Assembly (NCBI GenBank): GCA_001801485.1
Contig: MGXV01000049.1
Span: 44,474-86,154, forward strand
Length of the DNA: 41,681 nt
Direction of reading: 5' to 3'
Source: Gammaproteobacteria bacterium RIFCSPHIGHO2_12_FULL_37_14
GTDB taxonomy: Bacteria; Pseudomonadota; Gammaproteobacteria; DSM-16500
Every line of letters starts with the position of its first letter. Positions within the stretch are counted from its first letter, which is position 1. A program made the translations under genes and the position numbers. This document shows positions 25,983 to 35,157 of this stretch, in pieces. Below the pieces are notes generated by a model. The model was not told where the DNA came from. It was given only the letters and a program-made list of their open reading frames with translations, and did not search any database.

Positions 25983-26966
25983 TTAATATAGACCAGGTTT
26001 AACAATACTAGTATCACCTGATGAAAATGCTTTAATTGTACCATGCCGAATTTCCAGCAATAAATTACCAAGATGATTAATTCCAGTTACCCGACCTGTA
26101 TAATCTTGTGTGCCATTTTTCAAATTAACGATTTTGTTGAAAAGTAAATCAACCGATTGCCACTCGTGTTGAAAAATACTCAATCCATGAGTAGAAAATT
26201 TCTTCAAGTATGCAAACAAAGTATCAATCAATAAAGCGCAAATCTTGTTACGATCCATATATTGCTTGGTAATTATTCGCATTGACGTCCATTCTTGTGA
26301 AATATTTCCACCTTGATCATTTAACATATTAATGTTAATACCAATCCCAATTATTGCACGACATATTCCATGTGTTTCTGCCTCAATTTCAATTAAACTA
26401 CCTGAGAGTTTTTGACCATTATAAAAAACATCGTTTGGCCACTTAATTTGAACATCGGACAACTGAAAATGCTTCAACATAGTCACCACCGCTAAGCTTA
26501 CAATTAAACTTAATCCTGCTAATTCACTGATATCTTTTTCAAAATAATAGATACATGAAAAATAAATATTTTGAGCGAATGGTGAATGCCATCGTCGAGC
26601 TAACCTACCCCTACCATGCGTTTGTTGTTCCGCCAAACATATTCTTGGATTCCCAGAATGATCCAATAACTTCAAATAGTCATTTGTTGATGAAAGACGC
26701 TCGAAAAGATCGATAGTAATGTCCGTGGTCATTAGATATTCTTGAATTTTTATTCGATCGAGTAAAATTAAAGGTTCGAGTAGTGCATAGCCTTTTTTTT
26801 TCACTGAATCAATTTGAATGTCATAATCTTTTAATTTTTGAATAAGCTTGCAGACGGCTGCCCGTGATATTCCTAGATCTCTTCCTAGGGAAATACCATT
26901 ATGATAGCCGCTCTTATTAAGAAGATAAACTAAATGAGATAAATTTAAATTCGTTTTTTTTAACAA
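25983..26966 (-). CDS. birA: Bifunctional biotin ligase / biotin operon repressor
   Basis: Attaches biotin to the carboxyl-carrier protein and, with its N-terminal DNA-binding domain, represses biotin genes. In the 327-aa protein residues ~9-46 form a winged helix (R-D-L-G-I-S-R-A-A-V-C-K-L-I). The ligase core has G-R-G-R-L-A-R-R-W (118-126), K-W-P-N-D (175-179) and K186 in Q-K-L-S-G, followed by a C-terminal SH3-like part. The HTH makes it a likely regulator of the bioA/bioB spacer. Start is TTG at 26966, 2 bp after the tam stop, with AGGA upstream; no ATG fits. Confidence 0.93.
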   Translation of the reverse strand: MLKKTNLNLSHLVYLLNKSGYHNGISLGRDLGISRAAVCKLIQKLKDYDIQIDSVKKKGYALLEPLILLDRIKIQEYLMTTDITIDLFERLSSTNDYLKLLDHSGNPRICLAEQQTHGRGRLARRWHSPFAQNIYFSCIYYFEKDISELAGLSLIVSLAVVTMLKHFQLSDVQIKWPNDVFYNGQKLSGSLIEIEAETHGICRAIIGIGININMLNDQGGNISQEWTSMRIITKQYMDRNKICALLIDTLFAYLKKFSTHGLSIFQHEWQSVDLLFNKIVNLKNGTQDYTGRVTGINHLGNLLLEIRHGTIKAFSSGDTSIVKPGLY

Positions 26967-26968
26967 TT

Positions 26969-27757
26969 TTAATTGTTCCTTTCAGCAATAAAAAATATGC
27001 GATTGAATGAAAATAATGTATGGCCATTAGCTTGTTTGGGATAATATTTTTTTAAATGATCGCTATATATTTTTAAAAAATTTTGTTGTTCCGTTTGATC
27101 TAGCGCATTTAATATTGGCCGTAAAGTCGTCCCTTTCATCCATTCTATCACCGGATCCTCGCCTGATAAAATGACTAAGTATTGCGTTTGCCAGATTGAA
27201 ATTTGATTAGATAATGGCGCTAATATAGTGTAATAAAACTCAGGTGTACCAACTGGCGAACGATCTTCACCATATTGAAGTAATGGTAATAGATGCTTAC
27301 GCCAAGTGCTATGTAAAATAACTTCGAGTAAGACCCGATGAGAAGGAGCATGATAATTGCATGGCATTTGTACAGCCAATATCCCTTTTTTATTAAGAAA
27401 ATGAAATAGCCTGGGAATAATAGTTTCGTGATTGCTTAACCACTGCAAACTTGCATTGGCACAAAACAAATCAGGAGGCGTCTTAGGTTGCCAAGTCGCA
27501 ATATCTTGGTGTAGCCACTCGATATTCTGCTGGATAGCTTTAGCCTGTTCTAACATATTTAAAGAATTATCCATACCAATCAGATGAGCTTTTGGCCAGC
27601 GCTTCTTCAATAAGAAAGTACTATTCCCCGTACCACATCCTAAATCCACTATTTCCTGCAGTTGACGTTTAGGAATGCGCGCTAATAAATCAGTCGCGGG
27701 TTGCGTACGCTCTACAAGATAGCGAGAGTATTGCTTGGCTTGCCAAATATCTTTCAT
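26969..27757 (-). CDS. tam: Trans-aconitate 2-methyltransferase
   Basis: SAM-dependent methyltransferase that esterifies trans-aconitate, a spontaneous inhibitor of aconitase. The 262-aa protein closely follows E. coli Tam: W-x-A-x-Q-Y near the start, R-T-Q-P-A-T-D-L-L-A-R-I-P, SAM motif D38-L-G-C-G-T-G44-N-S-T, A-N-A-S-L-Q-W-L, and V-Q-M-P. Considered and set aside as BioC because its co-transcribed neighbour is birA; the Tam-specific blocks decide. birA begins 2 bp downstream. Confidence 0.9.
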   Translation of the reverse strand: MKDIWQAKQYSRYLVERTQPATDLLARIPKRQLQEIVDLGCGTGNSTFLLKKRWPKAHLIGMDNSLNMLEQAKAIQQNIEWLHQDIATWQPKTPPDLFCANASLQWLSNHETIIPRLFHFLNKKGILAVQMPCNYHAPSHRVLLEVILHSTWRKHLLPLLQYGEDRSPVGTPEFYYTILAPLSNQISIWQTQYLVILSGEDPVIEWMKGTTLRPILNALDQTEQQNFLKIYSDHLKKYYPKQANGHTLFSFNRIFFIAERNN

Positions 27758-27849
27758 ATTATAAGCTCACAGTGACGAATTCATACTAATATGATAAAGT
27801 TTCTAAATAATCAACAGAAAAAGTGGGGATGTAGGGGAATCGTAAGAAA

Positions 27850-28674
27850 ATGGAACCAAAGGTAAATCTTATAATTGTGGGCACTTTTATTCTCACTTTG
27901 TTGACTTCCATTATTTTGATGATTATTTGGTTATCTTCTGGTTTTTCATTAGAGAAATATTCAACTTATCTTGTCTACATGACTGAATCCGTCACTGGTT
28001 TAACTATCAACTCAACTGTTGAATATAACGGCGTTGAGGTAGGTGAAGTATCGAATATTAAAATTGATCCTAGCAATCCTCACTTTGTACAATTGCAACT
28101 AAACATCAAAAGTACTACACCTATCACACAAGGTACCATTGCCACTTTGGCCACACGAGGATTGACTAATATCACTTTTGTCGCACTCAAAGACGCTGGG
28201 AAAAATTTAAATCCACTGAGTCGTCGCCCTGGTCAAGAATTTCCGATTATTAAATCAGGCCCTTCTCTATTTACTAGACTGGATATCGCCTTAGGGCGAT
28301 TGGCAGCTAATTTTCGGCGCGTCAATGCTTCTCTTCAATCCCTTCTCGACGAGCAAAACTTGCAAGCCGTTAAAAAAACCTTAGCTAATCTCGACCAAAT
28401 CACGCTCGTTTTAAAAGAAAATGATAAACGATTAAATTTGTTATTAGAAAATACATCAAAAGCTAGTCAGCAATTAATGCCTTTCATGCAATCGTCTCTG
28501 AATACAGTTCAATTATTACAAATACAAACCTTACCGATGGCTTATCGAGTCGTTTCAAATTTAAATACTATGTCGCGAGCAATTGCTGAGCTTGCTGTGG
28601 AATTAAGACAAAATCCTTCGCTCTTAATCCGTGATACACAACTAAATTATGGGGCTCCAGGAGAAGTGAAATGA
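27850..28674 (+). CDS. MCE/MlaD-domain lipid-transport protein
   Basis: 274-aa protein anchored by one N-terminal helix (about 6-28) with a single MCE domain (about 38-120: V-x-G-L-x-x-x-S-x-V-E-Y-N-G-V-x-V-G-x-V, then the R-G-L-T-N-I block) and a long helical tail. Such proteins form rings that pass phospholipids across the periplasm together with an MlaE permease and MlaF ATPase. Neither partner is beside it: upstream is divergent tam, downstream only the auxiliary lipoprotein. Confidence 0.88.
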   Translation: MEPKVNLIIVGTFILTLLTSIILMIIWLSSGFSLEKYSTYLVYMTESVTGLTINSTVEYNGVEVGEVSNIKIDPSNPHFVQLQLNIKSTTPITQGTIATLATRGLTNITFVALKDAGKNLNPLSRRPGQEFPIIKSGPSLFTRLDIALGRLAANFRRVNASLQSLLDEQNLQAVKKTLANLDQITLVLKENDKRLNLLLENTSKASQQLMPFMQSSLNTVQLLQIQTLPMAYRVVSNLNTMSRAIAELAVELRQNPSLLIRDTQLNYGAPGEVK

Positions 28675-29294
28675 TAATTTTTAATCCTATTAAAATTAAA
28701 TTACGAATTTTGCTTTATATTAATATGATGCTTCTTTCAAGTTGTTCGCTCTTTTCTCCCGTAAAAATGGAAGCTGAATCAAATTACATATTAAATACGA
28801 TTCCGCATCCTGTTAAAACACAGCAAAAACATCCAATAACTTTGTTTGTTTCCTTGCCAGAAACTGTTCCTGCTTATAATACAACTCAAATGGCTTATAC
28901 AATCAAACCCTATCAAATTGCTTATTTTATCAAAAATCGATGGGCCGAAACACCTTCGCAAATGTTGCATCCACTCATCGTCCAAACCTTGCAAAATACT
29001 GGTTATTTCCATGCAATTGTTACGCCTCCATTTATTGGAAACTATGATTACGTGCTTAATATTCAAATCCTACAACTGCAACAAAATTTTACTTATCATC
29101 CGGCTAAGTTACAATTAACATGGCGGGTTCAAATAAATAAAATAGCAACTGGCAAAGTTATCGCTACTAAGTTATTTTCTGTTCGTGAAACTATTCCGCA
29201 AAAATCTCCTTACGGAGGGGTAATTGCCGCAAATCGTGCCACTGAAAAGCTGCTAGCACAACTAGTTGAGTTTTGTTTGCAAAAAATACATTAG
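28671..29294 (+). CDS. ABC-transport auxiliary lipoprotein (PqiC/LptE-like fold)
   Basis: 207-aa lipoprotein. Signal peptide with lipobox L-S-S-C25. The following domain has I-A-Y-F-I-x-N-R-W-A-E-T-P-S-Q-M-L at about 83-100, the core of the ABC_trans_aux family that includes PqiC. The ATG overlaps the MCE gene stop (ATGA). Probably sits on the inner face of the outer membrane as receiver for the MCE protein. Confidence 0.87.
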   Translation: MIIFNPIKIKLRILLYINMMLLSSCSLFSPVKMEAESNYILNTIPHPVKTQQKHPITLFVSLPETVPAYNTTQMAYTIKPYQIAYFIKNRWAETPSQMLHPLIVQTLQNTGYFHAIVTPPFIGNYDYVLNIQILQLQQNFTYHPAKLQLTWRVQINKIATGKVIATKLFSVRETIPQKSPYGGVIAANRATEKLLAQLVEFCLQKIH

Positions 29295-29369
29295 ATTGGC
29301 GAGCATCTTATCCTCAAAATACTTACTAAGTGATTGATATTTATTTATATTTTTCATCCCTATTTAAAA

Positions 29370-29398
29370 TTGACAACCCCTATTAATTAATATAACAT
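29370..29398 (+). promoter_or_regulatory. Promoter of the amino-acid permease gene
   Basis: Consensus TTGACA (29370-29375), 17-bp spacer, TAACAT (29393-29398); TATAAC two bases earlier is the alternative -10. It lies about 85 bp upstream of the permease start. Confidence 0.55.
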
Positions 29399-29424
29399 TG
29401 TAATAATACATTAATACGCTATTG

Positions 29425-29457
29425 TTTGTCATTGGGCCTGGCACGCCTGCAGACAAA
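29425..29457 (+). promoter_or_regulatory. Hairpin in the permease leader
   Basis: TTTGTC (29425-29430) pairs with GACAAA (29452-29457), with an inner GGC/GCC pairing. It lies between the promoter and the start codon. No T-run follows, so it is not an intrinsic terminator on this strand. Confidence 0.3.
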
Positions 29458-29482
29458 AATAATCACTAGAGATTGGTACGTC

Positions 29483-30877
29483 ATGAAGCAACTCAACTCA
29501 TCTAATAAAATTCTCAATGTTTTTTCATTGGTGATGATAAATGTTATTGCCGTTGATAATCTTCGCAGCCTGACTGTTGGTGCAGAATATGGCTTTTCGC
29601 TACTATTCTTTTATACTCTCGCTATATTATTATTTTTTATTCCATCAGTACTGATTACAGCTGAATTAGCCACAGGATGGCCAACGACAGGTGGCGCATA
29701 TATCTGGGTACGTGAAGCATTTGGACCTCGTTGGGGGTTTTTAGCTATTTGGTTACAGTGGATTTACAACGTAGTGTGGTATCCAACTATTTTTTCTTTT
29801 GTTGCAGGAATATTAGCGTATTTAATTTATCCGCCCTTAGTGGATAACAAATTATTTATGTTTTCAGCTACATTGAGTGCATTCTGGAGTGTGACTTTAC
29901 TCAATTGTCTAGGATTAAAAGTATCCAGTATCATTAGTATCATTGGGGCCATTATTGGTACTATTTTTCCAATGATATTAATTGGTAGCTTAGGAATGCT
30001 TTGGATTTATTTAGGTCATCCCAGCCAAATTGCTTTTTCAACTAAAAGTTTTTTTCCTAATCTTTCTAATCTTAATAACCTAGCCTTTTTAACAAATATT
30101 TTATTTGGATTAATGGGTATGGAAATGTCAGCTGTACATGCAGGCGATGTTCGTCAGCCAGCAAAAGATTATCCTCGTGCTTTATTTTATTCAAGTATGA
30201 TCATTTTAGTAACATTAATTTTAGCTTGTTTAGCTATTGCTATTGTCATCCCAAGTAACCAACTGAACCTTATTTCGGGTCTAATAGATGCATTCGGAAT
30301 ATTTTTTAATGTTTATGGGATGGGTTGGTTGATACCCATTATTGCCGGATTAATTATAGCCGGAAGTTTAAGCGGAGCGACTGCTTGGATTATCGGACCA
30401 GCACGCGGCTTGCTAATTGCCTGCCATGATAATCGCTTACCCAATTTATTCAGAAAAACCAACAAAAAAAATATGCCCATTGGTATTCTTCTATCACAAG
30501 GATTGATTGTTTCCATTCTTTCTACCTTGTTTTTGATTATTCCTAGTGTAAATGCTTCCTATTGGATTTTATCAAATCTTACTGCTCAGCTTGCTTTATT
30601 ATTTTACGTACTCTTATTTTCTGCTGCGATACGTCTTCGTTATAAACAATCAAGTATTACTCGAGCTTTTCGAATTCCTGGAAAAAATTATGGTATGTGG
30701 ATAGTCGGTGGAATAGGAATGATAACCTGCCTATTAGCTATTTTGGTAGGTTTTTTACCGCCTAGCCAAATTGCGATGGGAAGTATCAGCAACTATGAGA
30801 TTATTTTAATTACCGGGATCATTATTTTTTGTTTACCGCCGTTTATATGGAGCTATTTTACTAAAACTTCTTCCTAA
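29483..30877 (+). CDS. APC-family amino acid permease/antiporter
   Basis: 464-aa inner-membrane transporter with about twelve helices. V-M-I-N-V-I-A-V-D-N-L-R-S-L opens helix 1; T-A-E-L-A-T-G-W-P-T-T-G-G-A-Y-I-W-V-R-E-A-F-G-type segment of helix 2 and loop marks the glutamate/GABA antiporter-like branch of APC carriers, which is expanded in Legionella. Start ATG 29483 is preferred to the upstream in-frame start at 29426, which lies in the hairpin leader. Substrate unknown; amino acids would feed the catabolic genes in this window. Confidence 0.9.
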   Translation: MKQLNSSNKILNVFSLVMINVIAVDNLRSLTVGAEYGFSLLFFYTLAILLFFIPSVLITAELATGWPTTGGAYIWVREAFGPRWGFLAIWLQWIYNVVWYPTIFSFVAGILAYLIYPPLVDNKLFMFSATLSAFWSVTLLNCLGLKVSSIISIIGAIIGTIFPMILIGSLGMLWIYLGHPSQIAFSTKSFFPNLSNLNNLAFLTNILFGLMGMEMSAVHAGDVRQPAKDYPRALFYSSMIILVTLILACLAIAIVIPSNQLNLISGLIDAFGIFFNVYGMGWLIPIIAGLIIAGSLSGATAWIIGPARGLLIACHDNRLPNLFRKTNKKNMPIGILLSQGLIVSILSTLFLIIPSVNASYWILSNLTAQLALLFYVLLFSAAIRLRYKQSSITRAFRIPGKNYGMWIVGGIGMITCLLAILVGFLPPSQIAMGSISNYEIILITGIIIFCLPPFIWSYFTKTSS

Positions 30878-30985
30878 CCCCTCCATTTTTTTCTTTGGGG
30901 CGATAGCCACAATATTACAAGATCTTAGTTGATAGGACTTACCAAAAACAGGTAGAATGTCAGTCTTTTATCATTGGACACTTAT

Positions 30986-31702
30986 ATGCGCTTATTAAAA
31001 TGGATTTGGCAATCCTATTCAAGTCGTAGCCCTAAACAATATTTGTCTGCTGAATACATTAACTACGCTGAATCATCTTACCCTAGCAATCATACGTACA
31101 AAATAACCAAGAACAAATTACAACCCAAACACAAATTAAATCGGCGTTTTATGAAAATTCGTAAATTATTCCCTACGCCACTCACTAGCCTTGTCGATAT
31201 TGGTTGCTCCAAGGGGTTTTTTGTTTTTTCTGCAGGCAATTATGGTACCTGTACTCGCAGTGTTGGTATCGATATTACTGACTATGATATTAACTTTTGT
31301 CGGCAAATTAAATCTTATCTAAATACTCAAAATACAAATTTTGAAAATCTTCAGTTGCATGAATTAGCGAATCGTATTCATGATTTTGGTGGGCCATTTC
31401 AAACTGTATTATTGTTAAATATTTATCAATACCTCTATTTTGGTAGTGACCGTTTTGCTGATCATTATCTGAATCATGCGCTCATCTTTAAACATCTTCG
31501 TGAAATTTGTAGCGGGCGAGTTATTTTTAGTAATCGAGTGAATCTAGCGGATTGCCAAAATGAACAATGGATAGAACGCGCAGGCAAACAAAGTTTAGAT
31601 TATTCAGAAGAAAAAATTATGCAAGCTGCATCTGAATTTTTTACTATTACCCAATACGGCCATCTTGGTCGTTATCCATTATGGGCCTTAGACATAAAAT
31701 AG
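30986..31702 (+). CDS. Class I SAM-dependent methyltransferase, substrate unknown
   Basis: 238-aa protein. Motif I is L-V-D71-I-G-C-S-K-G77-F-F, followed by V-G-I-D-I-T-D-Y (93-100), whose acidic residue would bind the SAM ribose. The first ~55 residues are basic. ATG 30986 is preferred over TTG 30974. No close family recognised; the D-I-G-C-S-K-G form recalls sugar or lipid methyltransferases. Monocistronic. Confidence 0.75.
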   Translation: MRLLKWIWQSYSSRSPKQYLSAEYINYAESSYPSNHTYKITKNKLQPKHKLNRRFMKIRKLFPTPLTSLVDIGCSKGFFVFSAGNYGTCTRSVGIDITDYDINFCRQIKSYLNTQNTNFENLQLHELANRIHDFGGPFQTVLLLNIYQYLYFGSDRFADHYLNHALIFKHLREICSGRVIFSNRVNLADCQNEQWIERAGKQSLDYSEEKIMQAASEFFTITQYGHLGRYPLWALDIK

Positions 31703-31723
31703 CTGCGAACGATCGTCCTTTTA

Positions 31724-31781
31724 AAAATGGTGCCGCCATGACACTGGGCAAAAGCAATGAGCGCCACAAGGGAGCCATTTT
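31724..31781. repeat. Inverted-repeat element in spacer before the Nudix gene
   Basis: AAAATGG (31724-31730) and CCATTTT (31775-31781) bracket a G+C-richer core, unlike the rest of the 209-bp spacer 31703-31911. No ORF or known RNA recognised. Confidence 0.3.
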
Positions 31782-31911
31782 CTGATAAAATAAAAGTATA
31801 TGTAAGATGAGAATATCTCTTATATGTTACCTAAGCTCAACATTTTACAGAATTTTTTAATTAAGCAATGTCTTCTGATACCTATGTTGCCAATCTTTTT
31901 ATGGTGGCTAT

Positions 31912-32316
31912 ATGGCTTACGATGATCGTTATCGTCTAAGTGCTCATGGAATCTTTATTAATAACGATAATAAAATCTTATTGGTAAAGGCAACTTATGG
32001 TGATTTTGGTTGGCATTTTCCAGGCGGCTCACTCGAACCAGGTGAAACTATCCATGAAGGGTTAATTCGCGAATGCAAAGAAGAACTCGATGCAAATATC
32101 GAAATTTTATATATGAGTGGAATGTATTTTCACCAAGCTTACCATTCGCATGCTTGTATGTTTCGTTGCAATTTGATCACCCCATATAACATTAAATTAA
32201 GCTGGGAACATTCAGATTATGGGTATTTTGATCTGGAAGAATTAAATAATACTCATAAAGTACGTATCATTGACTGTCTAAAATTCGATGGAAAAGTTAA
32301 AAGCGGAAAATTCTAG
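31912..32316 (+). CDS. Nudix hydrolase
   Basis: 134-aa protein with the Nudix box at about 39-61: G-x5-E-x7-R-E-C-K-E-E-L-D-A. All metal-binding glutamates are present; the canonical final Gly is Asp. H-F-P-G-G-S-L-E-P-G-E precedes. Hydrolyses a nucleoside diphosphate linked to some moiety; substrate unknown. Own transcript likely, 138 bp before the RND genes. Confidence 0.9.
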   Translation: MAYDDRYRLSAHGIFINNDNKILLVKATYGDFGWHFPGGSLEPGETIHEGLIRECKEELDANIEILYMSGMYFHQAYHSHACMFRCNLITPYNIKLSWEHSDYGYFDLEELNNTHKVRIIDCLKFDGKVKSGKF

Positions 32317-32367
32317 CAGTAAAAATCAGGCTTGCCTTTTTCACTCCTGTGTCCTAGCATGAAGTTT

Positions 32368-32424
32368 GGCCTATTAAATTCTTATATCAGTTAAAAAATG
32401 ATGGCCTATTGGATTTCATATATT
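32368..32424. repeat. Imperfect direct repeat upstream of the RND operon
   Basis: GGCCTATT (32368-32375) and GGCCTATT (32403-32410) are each followed by related AT-rich sequence; about 19 of 22 positions agree allowing one gap. The period is 35 bp. It lies in the promoter region of the efflux operon, so an operator is possible. Confidence 0.35.
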
Positions 32425-32454
32425 TTAGGAGACGACAAGCAGGATTGCTAAATA

Positions 32455-33984
32455 ATGCATTCTCATCAGTATTATGTACAGCTTGTTTTCATAGCTATTA
32501 TTTTTGCCTATTTATCAGGTTGTATGGTTGGGCCAAATTTCCATAAACCCCCTTCTCCTCAGGCAAATTCTTATAATGAAACCCCCTTACCGTCAAAAAC
32601 TGTACGTGTTTCTTCTATCAAAAATGCTGGTAAATCACAAGCATTCCTAATAAACATGGATATTCAGGAAAATTGGTGGTATTTATTTCACTCTCGAGCA
32701 ATCAATGAATTAATCCAAACTGGCTTAGCAAATAATCCCTCCTTAGCCGCTGCTCAAGCCTCCCTAAAACAAGCGCAAGAAATTCTACGCGCACAAATTG
32801 GTAATACACTTTTTCCTGCATTTGATGCATTAGCCGACGGTTCCCGTCAACGCACAGCGGCTGCTTCATTTGGTGGCAATGTTCCCTCTAGTATTTTTAA
32901 TCTCTATAACGTTTCTGCTAGCGTATCCTATACATTAGATATATTTGGTGGTGCGCGCCGCGAAATCGAATCATTACAAGCGCAAGTCGACTATCAACAA
33001 TTTCAAGTTCTTGCCACTTACTTAACTTTAACAGCAAATATTGTTACTACTGCCATCACGATTGCCTCACTAGAAGAACAAATTCAAGCTACACATGCTC
33101 TCATTCAAGCAGAAGAAAAACAGTTACGGATTATGCGGAATCAATTTCAAGTAGGCGGTGTGGCTGATACGAATGTATTATCTCAACAAACACTCGTCGA
33201 TCAATCGCGTGCTACCTTGCCACCACTCGAGCAATCGTTATCGCAATCAAAACATGCTCTTTCCGTATTAATTGGGGCATACACCAATGCACCTTTACCG
33301 CGAATTAAATTAAGTTCACTGACTTTACCTAAACAAATTCCTGTTAGTCTGCCATCTAAATTAGTTCGTCAACGTCCAGATGTTCGAGCTGCAGAAGCAC
33401 TACTGCATTCAGCTAGTGCACAAATTGGTGTAGCGACTGCAAATCTATTTCCACAATTTACTTTAGCAGGTGGAATAGGATGGGTAGCCGAAGTACCTTC
33501 TAGCTTATTTCAATCCAACAATAAAGTTTGGGATTTTGGTGGAAAAGTGACGCAACCATTATTTCATGGCGGTGCTTTGCTCGCGCAACGTCGCGCAGCT
33601 ATTGATGCTTATGATCAGGCTAATGAACAATATCGTTTAGTTGTGTTACAGGCATTTCAAAATGTAGCAGATTCGCTACGTGCGTTAGAAACAGGAGCGA
33701 AGGCTTTTAAAGCAAATAAAGCTGCTGAAATTTCCGCTTATCAAACGCTTAAAATTACTCAACAGCAATATTTTGTGGGTGGAGTCAGTTATATCAATTT
33801 ACTTTCCGCGCAACAACAATATCAACAAACTCGCCTTCCAAGTATTCAAGCACAAGCAGCTCGCTATACCAATACGGCTGCTTTATTCCAAGCGTTGGGT
33901 GGTGGCTGGTGGAATCGAAAATCAAATAAATGCCATATTGATTCCATTAACCCAACACAAGAAACAACTAAAGGTTCCTCGTGA
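32455..33984 (+). CDS. RND efflux outer-membrane lipoprotein (NodT/OprM family)
   Basis: 509-aa TolC-like channel. Signal peptide with lipobox L-S-G-C23 followed by M-V-G-P-N-F, the standard NodT-family mature start. Two OEP repeats, each with long helices; Y-T-L-D-I-F-G-G-A-R-R and R-Q-R-P-D-V-R-A-A-E are family markers. First of three genes of a complete tripartite pump; 7 bp separate it from the adaptor gene. Confidence 0.94.
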   Translation: MHSHQYYVQLVFIAIIFAYLSGCMVGPNFHKPPSPQANSYNETPLPSKTVRVSSIKNAGKSQAFLINMDIQENWWYLFHSRAINELIQTGLANNPSLAAAQASLKQAQEILRAQIGNTLFPAFDALADGSRQRTAAASFGGNVPSSIFNLYNVSASVSYTLDIFGGARREIESLQAQVDYQQFQVLATYLTLTANIVTTAITIASLEEQIQATHALIQAEEKQLRIMRNQFQVGGVADTNVLSQQTLVDQSRATLPPLEQSLSQSKHALSVLIGAYTNAPLPRIKLSSLTLPKQIPVSLPSKLVRQRPDVRAAEALLHSASAQIGVATANLFPQFTLAGGIGWVAEVPSSLFQSNNKVWDFGGKVTQPLFHGGALLAQRRAAIDAYDQANEQYRLVVLQAFQNVADSLRALETGAKAFKANKAAEISAYQTLKITQQQYFVGGVSYINLLSAQQQYQQTRLPSIQAQAARYTNTAALFQALGGGWWNRKSNKCHIDSINPTQETTKGSS

Positions 33985-33991
33985 GGTGCGT

Positions 33992-35155
33992 ATGACTATT
34001 AAAGAAAAATTCACCGAAGTGAAAAGGCCAATGCGAATAATGTTGATTATCGTTGGTACATTGTTTGGAATAATTTTTATTTATAAAGGAGTAACTGGAT
34101 GGTTACTCCATCGAGCACTGTCACGTATAGAAAACATCGTCACGGTTACCTCAACAACGGTTGATTATTCTAATTGGCAACCAGAAATTAAAGCTGTTGG
34201 TAATTTAAGAGCAATTCTCGGTGTCAATGTAACAGCTCAACTTGCCGCTATGATACAAAAAGTATATTTCACACCAGGGAGTGTGGTGGAAGAAGGCACC
34301 GTTTTGGTACAACAAAATGCTGATCCTAATATTGGTCAATTACATTCGTTAGAAGCCAATGAAAAACTCGCAGAAATTACTTATGAAAGAGATTTATTGC
34401 AATACAAAGCAAAAGGAATTAGTAAGCAACAATTGGATTCTGATGATCAAAATTTAAAAAGTCTTCGCGCTCAAGTTGCACAACAAGCTGCTATTGTTCA
34501 GCAATTAACAATCACTGCGCCTTTCACTGGTCAGCTTGGTGTATCGAATGTCTACCCAGGACAATATCTCAATCCGGGAGATGTTGTTACTACTTTGCAA
34601 AGTTTAGATCCAATCTATGTTGATTTTTATTTACCGCAAAATACGTTATCACAACTTAAAGTTAAACAAATCGTCAACTTTACAATCGATGCTTATCCTC
34701 ACCAAACTTTTACGAGTAAAATCACGACCATTAATCCGGTGGTTGATAAAGATAGTAGAAATATTAAAGTTGAAGCAACTGCAACTAATACACAACACAA
34801 ATTGCTTCCAGGTATGTTTGTGAATGTTGCCGTACAAACGGGCAATCCACAACCCTATCTCACCGTTCCACAATCAGCAATTAGCTTTAATCCCTATGGT
34901 AGTATTAGTTATGTCATTAAAGATCAAGGCAACGATAAAAGTGGCAAACCTATATTAGTTGCAAATCAAGTTTTTGTGATTACCGGTGAAGCACGTGGCG
35001 ATCAAATTACAGTTCAACAAGGCTTAAAAAAAGGTGATGTGATAGTAACGAGTGGTCAACTTAAACTTAAAAATGGTAGCTTAGTAGCAATTAATAATTC
35101 CACTCAACTTGCGAATAATCCATCGCCTGACTTATCAAATGATCACGGAGGATAG
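33992..35155 (+). CDS. RND efflux periplasmic adaptor (membrane fusion protein)
   Basis: 387-aa HlyD/AcrA-type adaptor with one N-terminal membrane helix (about 15-33) rather than a lipobox. Biotinyl-lipoyl halves flank a short helical hairpin (Q-Q-L-D-S-D-D-Q-N-L-K-S-L-R-A-Q-V-A), then T-I-T-A-P-F-T-G-Q-L-G and the beta-barrel domain. Start ATG 33992 follows GTGAGG; a longer frame from 33773 lies inside the channel gene. Two bp before the pump gene. Confidence 0.94.
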   Translation: MTIKEKFTEVKRPMRIMLIIVGTLFGIIFIYKGVTGWLLHRALSRIENIVTVTSTTVDYSNWQPEIKAVGNLRAILGVNVTAQLAAMIQKVYFTPGSVVEEGTVLVQQNADPNIGQLHSLEANEKLAEITYERDLLQYKAKGISKQQLDSDDQNLKSLRAQVAQQAAIVQQLTITAPFTGQLGVSNVYPGQYLNPGDVVTTLQSLDPIYVDFYLPQNTLSQLKVKQIVNFTIDAYPHQTFTSKITTINPVVDKDSRNIKVEATATNTQHKLLPGMFVNVAVQTGNPQPYLTVPQSAISFNPYGSISYVIKDQGNDKSGKPILVANQVFVITGEARGDQITVQQGLKKGDVIVTSGQLKLKNGSLVAINNSTQLANNPSPDLSNDHGG

Positions 35156-35157
35156 GC

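Noticed and set aside
26969..27757. tam as BioC (malonyl-ACP methyltransferase), given the adjacent birA
   Set aside because: Sequence blocks follow E. coli Tam from end to end, including A-N-A-S-L-Q-W and V-Q-M-P.
30880..30905. CCCC/GGGG hairpin as terminator of the permease gene
   Set aside because: Stem only 4 bp with a 15-nt loop and no T-run after it.
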